Assembly: GCA_032622095.1 (NCBI GenBank)
Contig: CP136063.1
Coordinates: 214,293,982-214,357,981 of the forward strand
Direction: 5' to 3'
From: Siphonodentalium dalli
Lineage: Eukaryota > Mollusca > Scaphopoda > Gadilida > Siphonodentaliidae
DNA length: 64,000 bases
Shown here: piece after piece, positions 1-12,700 of the stretch
How positions within the stretch are numbered: the stretch's first letter is position 1
Layout of the letters: each line of letters begins with the position of its first letter
The notes under the pieces: generated by a model
What the model was told of the DNA's origin: nothing
The model's input: only the letters and a program-made list of their open reading frames with translations
Databases searched by the model: none
Made by a program: the position numbers and the translations under genes

Positions 1-632
1 CAGTTATAAACATGGCAAATCCAGAAATGTAGAGGTCACAGTGAATCAGTGATTACAATTTAAAATGTTCTTACTGTCCTTAATTGTCTTACCAAATCGT
101 TAATTCACGTCGCCACTGCTGTGTGAAGACTCACAATAGAACAGCGACGAGCTGCGAACTCGTATCGCTGTGTTTACAACAAATATAAGTCCTACACGCT
201 AACTACTGGACCACCGAGCTCCACAATAGAATGAAATATAACTGTTGGCTAATATGATTAACTTTGACTTTGATATGAATTTGAGTACCCCTGTATGGCC
301 TCGTTATGTGCATTCTGAAGAACATCATAATTGAAGATGCGGTAGAACATCAATCAAGTTGATGGAACACATGAGTCTGTTGGTTACAATACACCAAATG
401 ATTTGCATAGGCCTCAGTGTTACAAATCCATCTGGCCTGTATTCGCAGGAAAGATTTGACCCTGCACGATTATCAAAAATTGAAGAACGTCATTTTAGAC
501 ACACGCAAATGTACCCAAAAGTACTTGTCAACGTACTGCGTCACACTGCAGTTTTGACAAACATCACACTACCCTTAAAATGGAGAGAGAAAAATGACAT
601 AAAAAAAACTCCAACCCCTCCCATAAATTATT
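1..632. other. no recognised feature
   Basis: AT-rich sequence 3' of gene A. I see no exon-like block, repeat family or transposon end until the target duplication at 625-632. Confidence 0.4.
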
Positions 633-649
633 GGGTACGTAGCGTTTTT

Positions 650-910
650 CCGAAGACCCGTAACTCCGAAGGTCCGATTCTCCGAAGGTCAGATTCTCCG
701 ACGCCCCGATTCTCCGAAAGCCCATAACTCCGAAGTCCCGATTCTCCGAAATCCCATAACTCCGAAGACCCATAACTCCGAAAGCCCATAACTCCGAAGG
801 CCTATAACTCCGAACGCCCATAACTCCGAACGCCCATAACTCCGAAGGTCTATAACTCCGAAGGGCCGATTCTCCGAATGTCCGATTCTCCGAAGGTCCG
901 ATTCTCCGAA
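650..910. repeat. 16-bp tandem array, left arm of foldback copy 1
   Basis: About 16 units of 16 bp alternate irregularly between a TAACTC-ending and a TTCTC-ending form. Three units make 48 bp, so open frames with an SELW/SYG-type repeated peptide arise by chance. Confidence 0.9.
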
Positions 911-946
911 GATCATGTTTTATCGCTTATTAAATAGTGTACATTC

Positions 947-1579
947 CAGTGGCGTGGTCAATGGGGCCCTAGGGAAGACCGCCCCCAAAAAAACATGTCA
1001 AATGTCATGTAAACGTCAGGAAATCCCTCCTATAGGCATTCAAATATTCACAGTGTTCCTGCCCAGGGGAGCCCCTGGACCAACGATTGGGGGCGACCCC
1101 TTCCATGTGTGCGCTCCCCAAATCAGGCCTTCGTGATATGCTTTCGGCATATCATATGCATGATATATCCCCCACATATCCCCCACATATGCTAATTAAT
1201 GTGCACCCCTAAATGGGAACCCTGGCTCCGCCACTGGTGTGCACCGGGTATATTATAACGAAACGCTGCAAGAATGTCAGAGTAGCCTAACATGCACAGG
1301 GGCGACAAGTTCTTCCCCGTTCACCCCTGTACATTTTACTCTGGCATCTCATGGGCCAACGTAACGTTATAGTATCTGGTGTATAGTCAGTGGCGGGCCA
1401 GGATTCCCATTTAATTGGGGGCAGTAGGAAAAGTTTGAATATTTTGATGCCCCATGTACGATTTCCGGGCGTTTACATGACATTGGACATGTTTTGGTGG
1501 GGGCCCATATTGTCTAAAATAGCAAGTAGAGGTTTAATGGGGGCAGTGGGAATTTTGGGACCCCTTGGTTTCGCCACTG
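947..1579. repeat. foldback core with hAT-like CAGTGGCG / CGCCACTG ends
   Basis: The core holds CAGTGGCG at 947, CGCCACTG ending at 1236, CAGTGGCG at 1388 and CGCCACTG ending at 1579. Such ends are typical of hAT MITEs. The 8-mers flanking each pair do not match, so these may be parts of the foldback and not separate insertions. The same arrangement is present in copy 2. Confidence 0.45.
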
Positions 1580-1624
1580 GACTGTACACTATTTAGTAAA
1601 CGATAATACCCCGATAAAACAAAA

Positions 1625-1912
1625 TCTTCGAAGAATCGGACCTTCGGAGAATCGGACCTTCGGAGTTATGGGCCGTCGGAGAATCGGCCCTTCGGAGTTA
1701 TAGGTATTCGGAGTTATAGGTCTTCGGAGAATCGGCCCTTCGGAGTTATGGGCTTTCGGAGAATCGGATCTTCGGAGTTATGGGCCGTCGGAGAATCGGG
1801 TCTTCGGAGTTGTGGGCCGCCGGAGAATCGGGTCTTCGGAGTTGTGGGCCGTCGGAGAATCGGGTCTTCGGAGTTGTGGGCCTTCGTAGTAATAGGTCTT
1901 CGGAAAACCGGT
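1625..1912. repeat. 16-bp tandem array, right arm of foldback copy 1 (inverted)
   Basis: This is the same 16-bp family in reverse complement (GAGAATCGGACCTTCG and GAGTTATGGGCCGTCG forms). It could pair with 650-910 to form a long hairpin. Confidence 0.9.
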
Positions 1913-1928
1913 CTGACACCAAATTATT

Positions 1929-3537
1929 CGCCAATTTGACAGCCGTAACCGTTCACCGTGTGGCTATATTTGATCTTTCTCGTCGAGAAACACGTTTATG
2001 AATTTGTTCGTGCACTTTTCATCCATGTGTCATTGACCATTCAGCTGCCAGAATTTTTTGTATGCAGATCCTAGCTTGGGGGTCCCAGGGGAAATCACTC
2101 TACTAATTTGTATTTGGTGTATTATAACCTGTTTTCCATAATATGTCAGGCAATATGTTTTTAAGTTTTCTGTTTTCATTTCGATTAGCATAAAATGATA
2201 TGATGTATCTAGTTTTATTTGAAGTGTTTTCTATTTTTTTTAAAGTTTGTTTATAATTCATAGCAGGTAGTGCAGGGTAGTAGTGCCCAATAGTTTTTCG
2301 GGTCATATTGATGATTTCTATGAATCGGGTCATTTTGATGACTTCTAGGAATCCAACAGATATATTCAGTATGGGTTCTGGAGTGATAACCCACTCTGAC
2401 ATAACTCACTTTACTGCTATTTGTAGTATATACTTCAATATACAATGTTAATTGCCATTTCTGGGTCAATAATGATGATATATGCTTTGAAGAAAAAAAG
2501 CATGAGGATAAAAATTTCAGCTTGCGGAAAAAAAACTGATTTTTGGGCTGATTATAACCCACCCACCGCCCCCGCTTACGTGTCCGGAACTTTATTCAGC
2601 CCCCACCACCACCCACCCCCCCCCCCCGCGTTCGTAACGTTTTACATTTACGTCCGATTTAGCCGTAAATGTGATTTTTTTTTTACTACGACATCAGAGA
2701 TTACGCTTATTCTTTAATGATAGAGTTATTCCGCTTACACACCAAAAATGCGGATCAGTTGCTTATTTACATTCATGCATTGTGTATATACTAAAATGTA
2801 GATTCAATTGGACTCAGTTTATCTCACTTAACATGACGAAATTCGGTTGGATGTTGGGCATGGGATTTGTAATATATGTATTTTGCACGAGAAAGGCGAG
2901 GGGACGACCCCGGGACGCAGTTTAACCGTTCACCGTCGTCTGTTCAAAATCCCGTTTGAAAAGCCACATTCCGATCGAGTAAAACATGCAGTTGCATCAT
3001 TAATTGGCGCTACTGGCAAAAGTTTTCGAAAAAAAAACAAGACTCGTAGCGTATTCTTTGCATTACAAATGGTCGCGGGGCAGAACTAACCCCGAAAGGT
3101 TAACTTCAATGTTGATATTAATTGCATAATTATATATGGACCGAACATTCTAGCGCACACCGAAAAGTAATACAGAGCGTGTATAGACCTGTCATGGCGG
3201 GGACTACCTTAGTAATATAACAATGTATGTTGAACCAGTTACGCTCCCGAAAATTATTCCCACTCACCGCCATACATTAAGCTTGGTGCTCTTAAATGCG
3301 CCTAATAGCAAATTCCGTTAGGAACCCATACGGTAGAAATTAATATAACTACAACACTTATAGTTCACAGTAGTTTTATGCATTGTATGCTCACGTGGCA
3401 TCTACAAATGAATGTTCTGCACTAGTAAGCCTTGACATTAAGTCGAGGCCATGTTGGGTACATCCAGCCCCGTTCCGTGTTTTAGTGCTACAGGTCAACA
3501 CCGTTTACGAAAATGTCTCTTTGGCATTTACCACCTC
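1929..3537. other. 3' flank of gene A, no recognised gene
   Basis: No exon or transposon ends recognised. A C-rich run near 2600-2630 is preceded by a CCCACC-type stretch, like the G/C-rich runs at 12130-12320 and 50170-50300. No AATAAA on the minus strand lies close to the gene A stop, so the gene A 3' end is not located. Confidence 0.35.
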
Positions 3538-3702
3538 TCACATGTCGGTAACTGGCCTCTTCGCGAGCCACGCTTTAACCTTCGGTAGAGATTCTATCAG
3601 CTTCTTGTGCGCTGCTAGCTTGGGGAATGCCTTGTATGCGTCGGGGTCAACTTTCAAATGTTTCTCGTACCAATCGAAGACAGAAAGATCTGCCCAGGTA
3701 AG
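3538..3702 (-). CDS. GST gene A exon 5 (C-terminal helices, stop)
   Basis: 165 bases including the TGA at 3540-3538, after acceptor cttgcag. It starts LTWADLSVFDWYEKHLKVDP, which carries the N-capping box Thr-x-x-Asp of the GST core, and ends KRPVTDM. The length equals exon 5 of gene B. Confidence 0.94.
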   Translation of the reverse strand, partial: LTWADLSVFDWYEKHLKVDPDAYKAFPKLAAHKKLIESLPKVKAWLAKRPVTDM

Positions 3703-6700
3703 CTGCAAGACAAGAAGGCATGTTGTGAGAAATATATATGAGGCAATCATCAACGCACATACCTTGAAGATGGTTAGGATCCACGTAGATATGACAAAGC
3801 AGGCCCCGAGGGAAAGACAACCCATTGATTATATAGATCATGTCATGAACATTTACCATGGGCTACACCATAAAGATCATACGCTACCGATTCAAAACCT
3901 GGAAACTTTGTTATCTTCTGACGGGACACTGACAAACAGCAACAACATTTCTTGAAATACCGCTTCAGTTATTAGAGTATATGAATTGCCAAAACATTAT
4001 GCTAACAACTTTCAACTGTAGTACAAAATTACCCCAAAAAGTGCTATATAGCAACATTTTGTTCAACGCAATTTGGTATCGAGAGTCTGTCGGTCGGCAT
4101 TCGTCGAATATTTCCAAGGCAAAAAATATTCGATATGGTGAAAAACGATATGTTTCAAAACTCGAAATCCAATAATTCTGGGCTTTGATGGGTTGGTTCC
4201 TCGACTCAAATATAATATATTTTACCCCCCGAAGCCGAAGCAATATTGTAATTTAGGGGCATCATATCGGGGTATGTATTCGACTGTATTTTGTTATGCA
4301 AATTCATATGTCTTTCCCCGGCCATTCCGGTATATGAAATGAATAGGAGGGACAGATTTGAGTAAACCTAAGAGTTTCTAGCATCTAGTTGATTCCCCCA
4401 CATTGTGATAGACTGTCAACTAAATATTGCGACAAACAAAACCTAGATTAGTTAAACAGTAAATTACCAATGCAGATAAAATAGATCTAGTTGCATGTCA
4501 CATCAGAGCCAATACAAATAACAACAGCACCATCTTTGATAAGTGCTAATCTATAACATAAACATCCCAAAAACATTATTGTGCGAAGAAAATAGATATT
4601 GTTGACCCATAGTACAAGAAACTTCACCTTACCCCCACAATCGCCACAATCATACCTTAATTAATAACAGACTTAAATCGCTTCCCATTATCTTTGAAAA
4701 GCCGACGAAAATCTATTTACGTCTCTATATTTATGGATTATTTTTCATTTAAACGACGACGATCATATCCACCATGACGTAATAAACTGTTTCCAAATAT
4801 GGAGTGAATTCCTGATGCAGTATATGCTTGTAAAAATCGTCTCCTATATTGCGATGAAAATAATGAATTATGGATATATCGCCTGTATTCAGATTAACAA
4901 CATTAGTTGTGTTTGACAATGAGTGAGGAAATTGTTAACATGTCACTGACCTCTGATCTGTCAAGTTATATGTTACGTCGTTAACCAAAGAAATCGCGCG
5001 CGTATTCTGCGCCAATCTCCAATGGAATGGAGGGAATCCCAGAAACTAATATCAATCAACAAATCTAGAGACGTACATCCGATCGGCTGTTCAAAGAGAC
5101 GGACACAACTCACGACCCCCAGCACGGTGATTAATATACTTACTGCGTTTCCAACGAAGTAACCTGAGTTCTTGCCATACGACTCGAGAAATTTCTCTAA
5201 AGCTTTCAATACTCCGGGAGCGTAAACCGTCTTAAAGTCAGTCAGCAGCTTGGCCTGTGGACAGATTTAAAAGTATAACGCATAACTGCATATGTATTAC
5301 ATGCACTCATTGCATGGTATGTGTAATATCACTTTGTGTTTGAAAAGGCGAAAATATGCCAAAATACAAAACATTTAACGGGATGAACACTCATATTTAA
5401 GTATATTATCACATACTGGCTGAAACATAATCAGTAGTATAGGGGGCGAAGCTCCCTGGATGGTATAACAAATCGATTGATCTTCTCCTTCACCCACTAG
5501 CTTAATCTGTTTGCTTTAAACAAAGATATATAGAGGATATCTGAACTTTTCAGATAAATAATTATGGTAAATATCTCATGAGTGATGACCAAATTTCCAC
5601 GAATGCAGATCTTGGTGGTAGTAGCAAATATTCACGAGTGGCTTTGCCTCGAGTGGACATTCATTTTTTTTTCATCACGACTGACATAATTACAATATCC
5701 GATCAAAAAGTGTATATGTCCTGTTTATTGTATGCTCCGCTCAGTTGGCACATGGCACAACTCGAAAGAAGAGTAAAAAGTGCAAATCTGTATACCCAAG
5801 CAAAGCCATGTTAATGAGCTTGTGCATATGAAAATAGCTCCATTTTTCAGACAGATTGATCGAGGAATTAAGGAATGTGACATTTTTGTTTTATTTTTGA
5901 CAGCCATCTGAAAGACGATAACGTAAACATACAAAAGAGTAGTGAGCTGGAAGTAACTCTAGTTCAATGTGGCGAAGCGATGTTACCTCATTTAGTACCG
6001 AATCACTTTTAATTTTAGCGCGGATGGATATCTCACTAGACGGATAACGGTTTTTATCTGATGAAAAAACTCTACTGTTTGATAGCCTAGCATATAGTCA
6101 ATACTATTATTCAAAATCTATCACACAATTACATTTTTGATTTGTTTTTAGATTGAACTCCTATCTCAATTCAACCAAAAATATATTTTTTTAATTGAAT
6201 TGATTTTGTGTCTAAATATTTTTTTTAACTAACGCCACTATAACATCCGCCGGCTGCTTCGTGTCACCACACCAAGTTGTTTGGTTTAAATCAGTCCAGT
6301 GGTCTGGGAGAAAAATCGCGAACAGACATACGGACTGATATCTAGACAGACATATCCTACTCCTCGGCATTGAGAGGAATGTTGCAATTCTAGATCAAAT
6401 CGAAATATTCCATGGGAAAAATCATGCAACTCGATATCCTCCGACGGTTCCTGGTGACTTTCCATTTCTAAACAGTATCAGATTAGACTGCGAATGTACA
6501 TGTAGAATCCTACCCACTTTAATTATTTTAGTGTGGAATACATTCGTATAATTCGCGGCGGTGGTACTCTTTCAGCACACGCACCTAATACGCACACGTT
6601 TGAATATCTAAATTAACTTAATCGGGGTTCGCCCTCTCTCAAAATCAATTTTGTTTAAGATAAAATTTAAAACATATTGTGTAGAAGTTATACACATTTA

Positions 6701-9700
6701 TTCTAAGAGTCATATCAGACAGTACCTTCTTCGCTTCGTCCCCCTCGAACATGGCCTTGTAACATGTGTTCATCAAATCACCGATGGTATCCACTAATAC
6801 GTTAGCTTGGAATTTCTCCAAATCTGTTTTTCCGGCTAAACCTGCAATAGTATATAACATAAGTATATACAAATATCTCATTGAGCTCAAAATGCCGGAT
6901 TCAGCTGCAGTCAATATGCGATATGCATGTACCAGTCCAAATTGACGCGTTAAAGATGCCCTGTCCGACTTGACAACCATAAATCCACACTCTGCGTGTA
7001 CGTGTTCTACATCGGAAATTATAAAACACGACTTCACCAAAGACATATTCCTCTCTTTCGTGAAAAACGACACCGACCAAATACTTCTGAAATTTCGTAC
7101 CCGCAACCACCAGTTACCAATCGAATCTGGTTCATGGATTAACTCAGATTATTCCGATAGACTATGTACTCTATGCGGTACAAATATAGGGGACGAATTC
7201 CACGTAATATTGCAATGCCCGTGTTTAAAAGACCTGGGAGTCAAATAAATACACTAATATTATTATTGTCGACCAAATACCATTAAATTAAGCGAACTTT
7301 TTAACTGTAAAAAACGTAAAACCTTGAAAAACCTATCTCTTTTCATTAGACGGGTCCTGGTTTTATTCAAAAACTCCTGAGGCATACTATATACGTAATA
7401 CATTAAAATCAGACATTTGCACAACCAACTGTATTATTATAATATGTGTAATTTACGTAGTTAATATATGTTTGTGATCAGACATCGACTTTCAAAATAT
7501 GACGTTTTAGCACCTTCCGATTTTTGTGGGGATTGCAAAAATCCTAAAAAAGATCAGGTGGGCTGCCCAGCTGGGTGGTTTTATAATAGGAACTCCAAAT
7601 TAAAAGATAAAATAGACGCAATACTGATTGATTATTAGTTTTGGATAACTAATATATATATATTTCTTTGCGAATATCACGAAAATTTGCCTTCGGAAAG
7701 ATTTCGGAGCGAAAATTGAAGACAGATGTAATTTTGTCACTAAGTTTTCACTAATTGTTGGTTATTTTCTAATTCAAAACATCAATATAAGGGTGTTTAC
7801 ATGTTCTAACACAACTATTGACCATTGCGTATATACACAGTAAAGGGTTGTTCGAGGTATATATTTTAAAACTAGTTTTAAGACGATAGATCTTTCGAAT
7901 AACTTTAAACCGTCCAGCTTTTGTGATCGTGTTCGACGGGTATGTGTCAAATCGATCAGGGCATATTTAAAGCAAATAAAACATTGGATGTCTCAGCACA
8001 CGCCACGTGAAAGTCAGTCCGGCTCTTCGTTATAAAACAAGATGCGAAGACATCTCAACAAGTAAACAGAAAACTGGAAATATGCAAGTAACTTAATTTT
8101 TTTTATCACCGCCAATGCCAAATTCAACTAATGCTTTTATATATTCAAGAGTGTGGGAGTGAAGGGAAATCTAGCTCGCATGTATAATCCACTGAGATGG
8201 AATGCTCCCGTCCCACCCGAGACAAAAAATAATATACCAACAAATTAAAAAAAAAAAATTATAATTATATACATTATATAAGTTCTATAAATATAAATCT
8301 ATTTTTTTTTATAATTATATAAATTATATAAGTTCGACGCACTCAATAATGAATCAAACATACAATTTATACTTTATGTAAATTATGTTCAATAGAGACA
8401 TTTCAAGTTGGCGACCAAAAATTGCAAATACATGTATGTGTGTAAACGTATTTATGAGATATGCATAGCAGGATCCTATAATACAAATATTAAAATAAAG
8501 AAACAATGACTTCGTTGGCAGAATAATAATGTAATGTAATCACATGCAGGGGAATAAATCGCTTGATATATATCCCTTTATGGTTACAGTAATAGTGCAC
8601 AACAGGCACATTCCAACAGCTTCATTGACAACCAATTACCCATGCACTGTGCTGCTTTTCCGAATCAATATGCTTTTGGAGCTTCGATTTTACGACAACA
8701 GCTGTGTCAGATTATAAGAAGAATGCACATAGAAAGAATTAAGTGCGTTATTATGTTTTGGTCACATGTCCAGGGCCCTGTTTCATGAAGGCAACTTAGG
8801 ACATAGTTGGGACTTAAGAATTTTAAGATGGGCATAAGTTCAAACTTCAGTCATAAGTGCGTTTCACGAACAAAGTCTTAACCTAAGATGGTCTTAACTT
8901 CGGTCTTAACTTTAAGACTGGTGTGAGGTGTCATAAGATAATCTTAAAGTTAAGACCTACGTTGTGATCCGCAGTTGGTCCGAAATGTGGATGGGATCTA
9001 GTTCATGTATATATTATTATAAACACATTTAACTGAATAACACCTTGCTAGCACGGAGGGGTGTTTCAGAAATGGTAGTAATTAATAACCAACTGGTAAG
9101 ATATAGCAATGACGTGGCCAGTGGTTACAAGATTGGCGGGTGTCCGCTACTAACTGTAAACCGCCAAGACCGGACTATATATACATTTCTAATGGCTGTT
9201 ACAAAAATAATATATTTACATAGAGTTGAACATCATTTGCGATTCAAATCACCCAATCGCACTGTAGACAATAATCATGTTGAGACAATTAGTCCGAACA
9301 TTTTCACATCGAGGATAATAGTGAATGATTTATACTCAGTTTTTTTTATAAATGCTTATGTCAGCTATTATTATTATTATTATTATTTACTTGCCTTTCT
9401 ATATTATTATGCTATAATTTGATTGTAAAAATGAATTGTATATGTACCCCGTATATATATCAACAAGATAATAATACATAATATGTGTTATTTTATTATT
9501 ATTATGTATATTATCATAATCTATTAACTATGAAATAAAAAGATATATAGCATGTATATAGTATACGGACCGCGCGGGCACACCGGGATCCGCGAAAGAA
9601 CATATAATATCACTGTGAACTGGCCCGCAGACCCCTGGGGGAATTACTAAAATACCAATATACCAGTGGTATAGTCTATATTGGTATTTAGTAATTTTCC

Positions 9701-12700
9701 ACAGGGGCCTGTGAACCGGCCGTCTGTTCACGTGTTGTTAATTATAAACGCTCTTTATTAGAAGTCGTTGATTTGGTTTTTATTAAAACATATATACAGA
9801 ATGTCGTTCAACGTAACGTACTTTCGAAGTTCATACGCAGTTTGTTAATTATAACAGGCGTTTAGCACATTTGTGAACAGAACCAGAGCAAATGGCACTA
9901 ACATCATTTATATATGGCTTCTACAAGTATGTCTCAGATTGGAAATAAGTCTATTTGGAGCACGATATGAAGTCCTATTCACATTATATCAATATAAATA
10001 AAGAGCGTTTTGTGTTAGTATTCCATGAATGTTGGCAATCAATAAAGAGCGTTTAGCTCAGTGCTTCCATTGTGGTGTATTGTATGTGTATGTCGTGTTG
10101 TTGACATATTCGGTTTCCTGGTATTATAGATGCTTCAAAGACGTATAATGTATTAGAACCTAATATCAGCATTGAAAGGAGCGAACATACGTCTCGCGTC
10201 GCTTTAATGGCATGTTATATGGGTGAAGGTTCACATTCTGAGTGAGGATGTATAAGTCCCTTTAATAACGGAAATAATATATTTGAGCTCGATACGTTTG
10301 TATAAAATAGGCATTGGAAGCATGCAGCTATGTGTGGATGGGGTCTGACGCGAAAACACAGTTAAAAACCGCGCTCGTGCAGTTAAGTATGCACCAGTCA
10401 TTATACTGATTATCGCCATTGCATTAAAATATCATAATTATTCTTAGACACGCCCTAGTATCTGCCACCAGACACTGTACCTAGGCATATAACACACACA
10501 GAACCAACATTTTCTGTGCATAGCTGTAATCAATTGTCGAGAGCCAGTCTAAAAGCGCGCGAACTTAAATTACTACTTAAGTAGGACTTAATCTTGTTTT
10601 GTGAAACGCGTTCTTGAAACGGAAAAGTTACATCATAAGATCCACCTTAGATCTTAGATTAAGTCCATCTTAAGAAAATCTTATGACATTGCTTCATGAA
10701 ACAGGCCCCATGTGTGTGGATTATTAAGGTATATTTTTACACAGTGTGGTTTCTGATTGATTGCCGTTCAATTATCCACATCTGCCATTGCACTGTCAAA
10801 CCGTTCAAGCGTATTATCATTACGAATTAAAAAGTAATATGAGAGAATATATCACCCATAATAAACGGTTGACCATAGACTATCAGCATGGACTTCGGAA
10901 TTTAAGGACAGAGAATATTGAAGGGCACAACAACTTCGGTCGATATGTTCAGTGATCAATCTACAACCATTGCAAACGATTAACATAGCCCGTCTGTGTA
11001 ACACTAAATCCTGTTTGGTGATTGCGGCACCCGTTTAATAAATACCCTTATTGTCAGGGGGGGTCGGAAAAATATTCCAGGCACGTATGATTGGGTGGGT
11101 GGGTGTCTCTCGGGTCCATGTGCCAATTTTTTTCTTCCATTTCTGCTATTGAGTCTTATTTTGATGTATTTTGAACAGAAACAGGCCATATAGTTAATAG
11201 CAATGCTATACTATATATATAGGTTATCAGAAGTTGGATCAGTTGCACAATGGCCAACAATAACCAACATTCAACTTGATAGAACAAGAAACTGCGCTAT
11301 TGGGAAAATAAAATTTAATCAGGATTCCATCTACTGATACAACAAAATAAGAATAACTATGCAGAACTCAGTTGAAAATAAGCAATAAAATGGAAGCACA
11401 CTTGACCATATGTGACATGGAAATAAAGATATAATAAATAATGGAATAACATTTTGACATTGTAAAACATAAAATCTTAACATATAAATTGAAGGCCAGC
11501 CGGGCCAGCTCGAACAATTTCAAATTGTTTTCCAAGTTAATGTGGATCAGCTTGTAATGTTAATCACAGTAACAAAGATTTTATCGTCACTGATATCGTG
11601 AGCAAAAATGAAGTGAGATTGGGCTATCCATCCATATGTTATTCCCATTTATTATGAAGCCTATTACTTCAGGCAGTGGCTACCAGCCTGCCATTACACG
11701 CTATAACATGTTTCCTCAGTTCAGGTTTCTGAGATGCCCCAAGAAGAGTCATGCGGGTATATCATGGTTATGTTTGGTATTAGCATTATTCTTCAAACTG
11801 GGATGAACTGGGATGAACAGTTGTATTTCCACAAATTTTGATTAAACAATTTGGTTCAAGCAATATATCACATAGCAAATATCAAATAATCTGAAATGTG
11901 TTGTACCATGTAGTCTGTAGAATTCTCAAATGTGATTATGTGACTATATCATGTGACTATATATTATGAAAATGAATGTTAATAAAAACTTTGGCACTCT
12001 GCCTATATCTAGAAATGTGATTATGTTGACATATTTCTTGATTAATGACACTTATATGATAAATTCAAATAGTATCGTTATCTTCATTATGCACTGTTCT
12101 ATTAAAATCTCGCGCAATAAACTATTTATGGGGTGGGTGTCCAAAACTGACCGGAAAAAAATTCCTGAAACGGAAAAAAAGGGTGGATGTACAAAATTGC
12201 CTGGAAAAAAAGGCCGGAAACGGAAGAAATTGGGTGGGTGGGTGGGTGGTCCTAGGCCGGACAAAATTTAAATGATCATACGTGCCTGGAAATTTATTCC
12301 GACCCCCTCCCCCTGTTGTTGTGGTCATTTTGTGTGTACTGGTTAGAGAAAGTGAGTGCACGATTTTTAGTGTACCTTTTCCAATGTTTACCACCAACTT
12401 TTGACTAAATTTTCTATCTTGTTGGAATAATTGGACATTGATTGGTAATGCGACTGTTATCACATGTACTTGTTAATGGTAGCCAGTTTCCAGACTATTA
12501 TAAAATAGTATTTCACGTGAACCATGAACCACATTCGAAGAACTTGAGTATCTTTAAAATGATATGAAATCCGACCCAGTGAAACCAAATACTGGTTACA
12601 ATCAACTAATTATATCCCATAGGCGACAGTGTTAGGGTTCATGCCCACGATTCATTGCGGTACTGAGCCAAACTTGAAATATTTTTGGCGTTTAGAACTC

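Larger units (their letters stand above)
633..1920. mobile_element. foldback DNA transposon, copy 1 (16-bp-unit arms, 8-bp target duplication)
   Basis: 1288 bp, flanked on both sides by the exact 8-mer aaattatt (625-632 and 1921-1928). The outer ends start GGGTACGTAGCG on the left and, read inward on the other strand, GGTGTCAGACCGG on the right; both continue TTTTCCGAAGACC. Each arm is about 265-290 bp of 16-bp units of two kinds, CGAAGRCCCATAACTC and CGAAGGTCCGATTCTC, in opposite orientation in the two arms. The inverted symmetry continues about 30 bp into the core (TAAATAGTGTACAKTCCAG). No transposase frame is seen, so it is non-autonomous. The 8-bp duplication and GG termini would fit Merlin- or P-like elements, but the superfamily is not established. 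Confidence 0.85.

Noticed and set aside
359-2001. Open frames with repeated SELW/SYG peptides around 564-916 and 1746-2001 (and again 17424-19051)
   Set aside because: They are produced by 16-bp units (48 bp = 16 codons) in the foldback arms, occur on both strands and in several frames, and have no conserved start.
3383-3955. 190-codon plus-strand frame over GST A exon 5
   Set aside because: Antisense shadow of the exon 5 coding sequence, which has splice sites and a paralogue.
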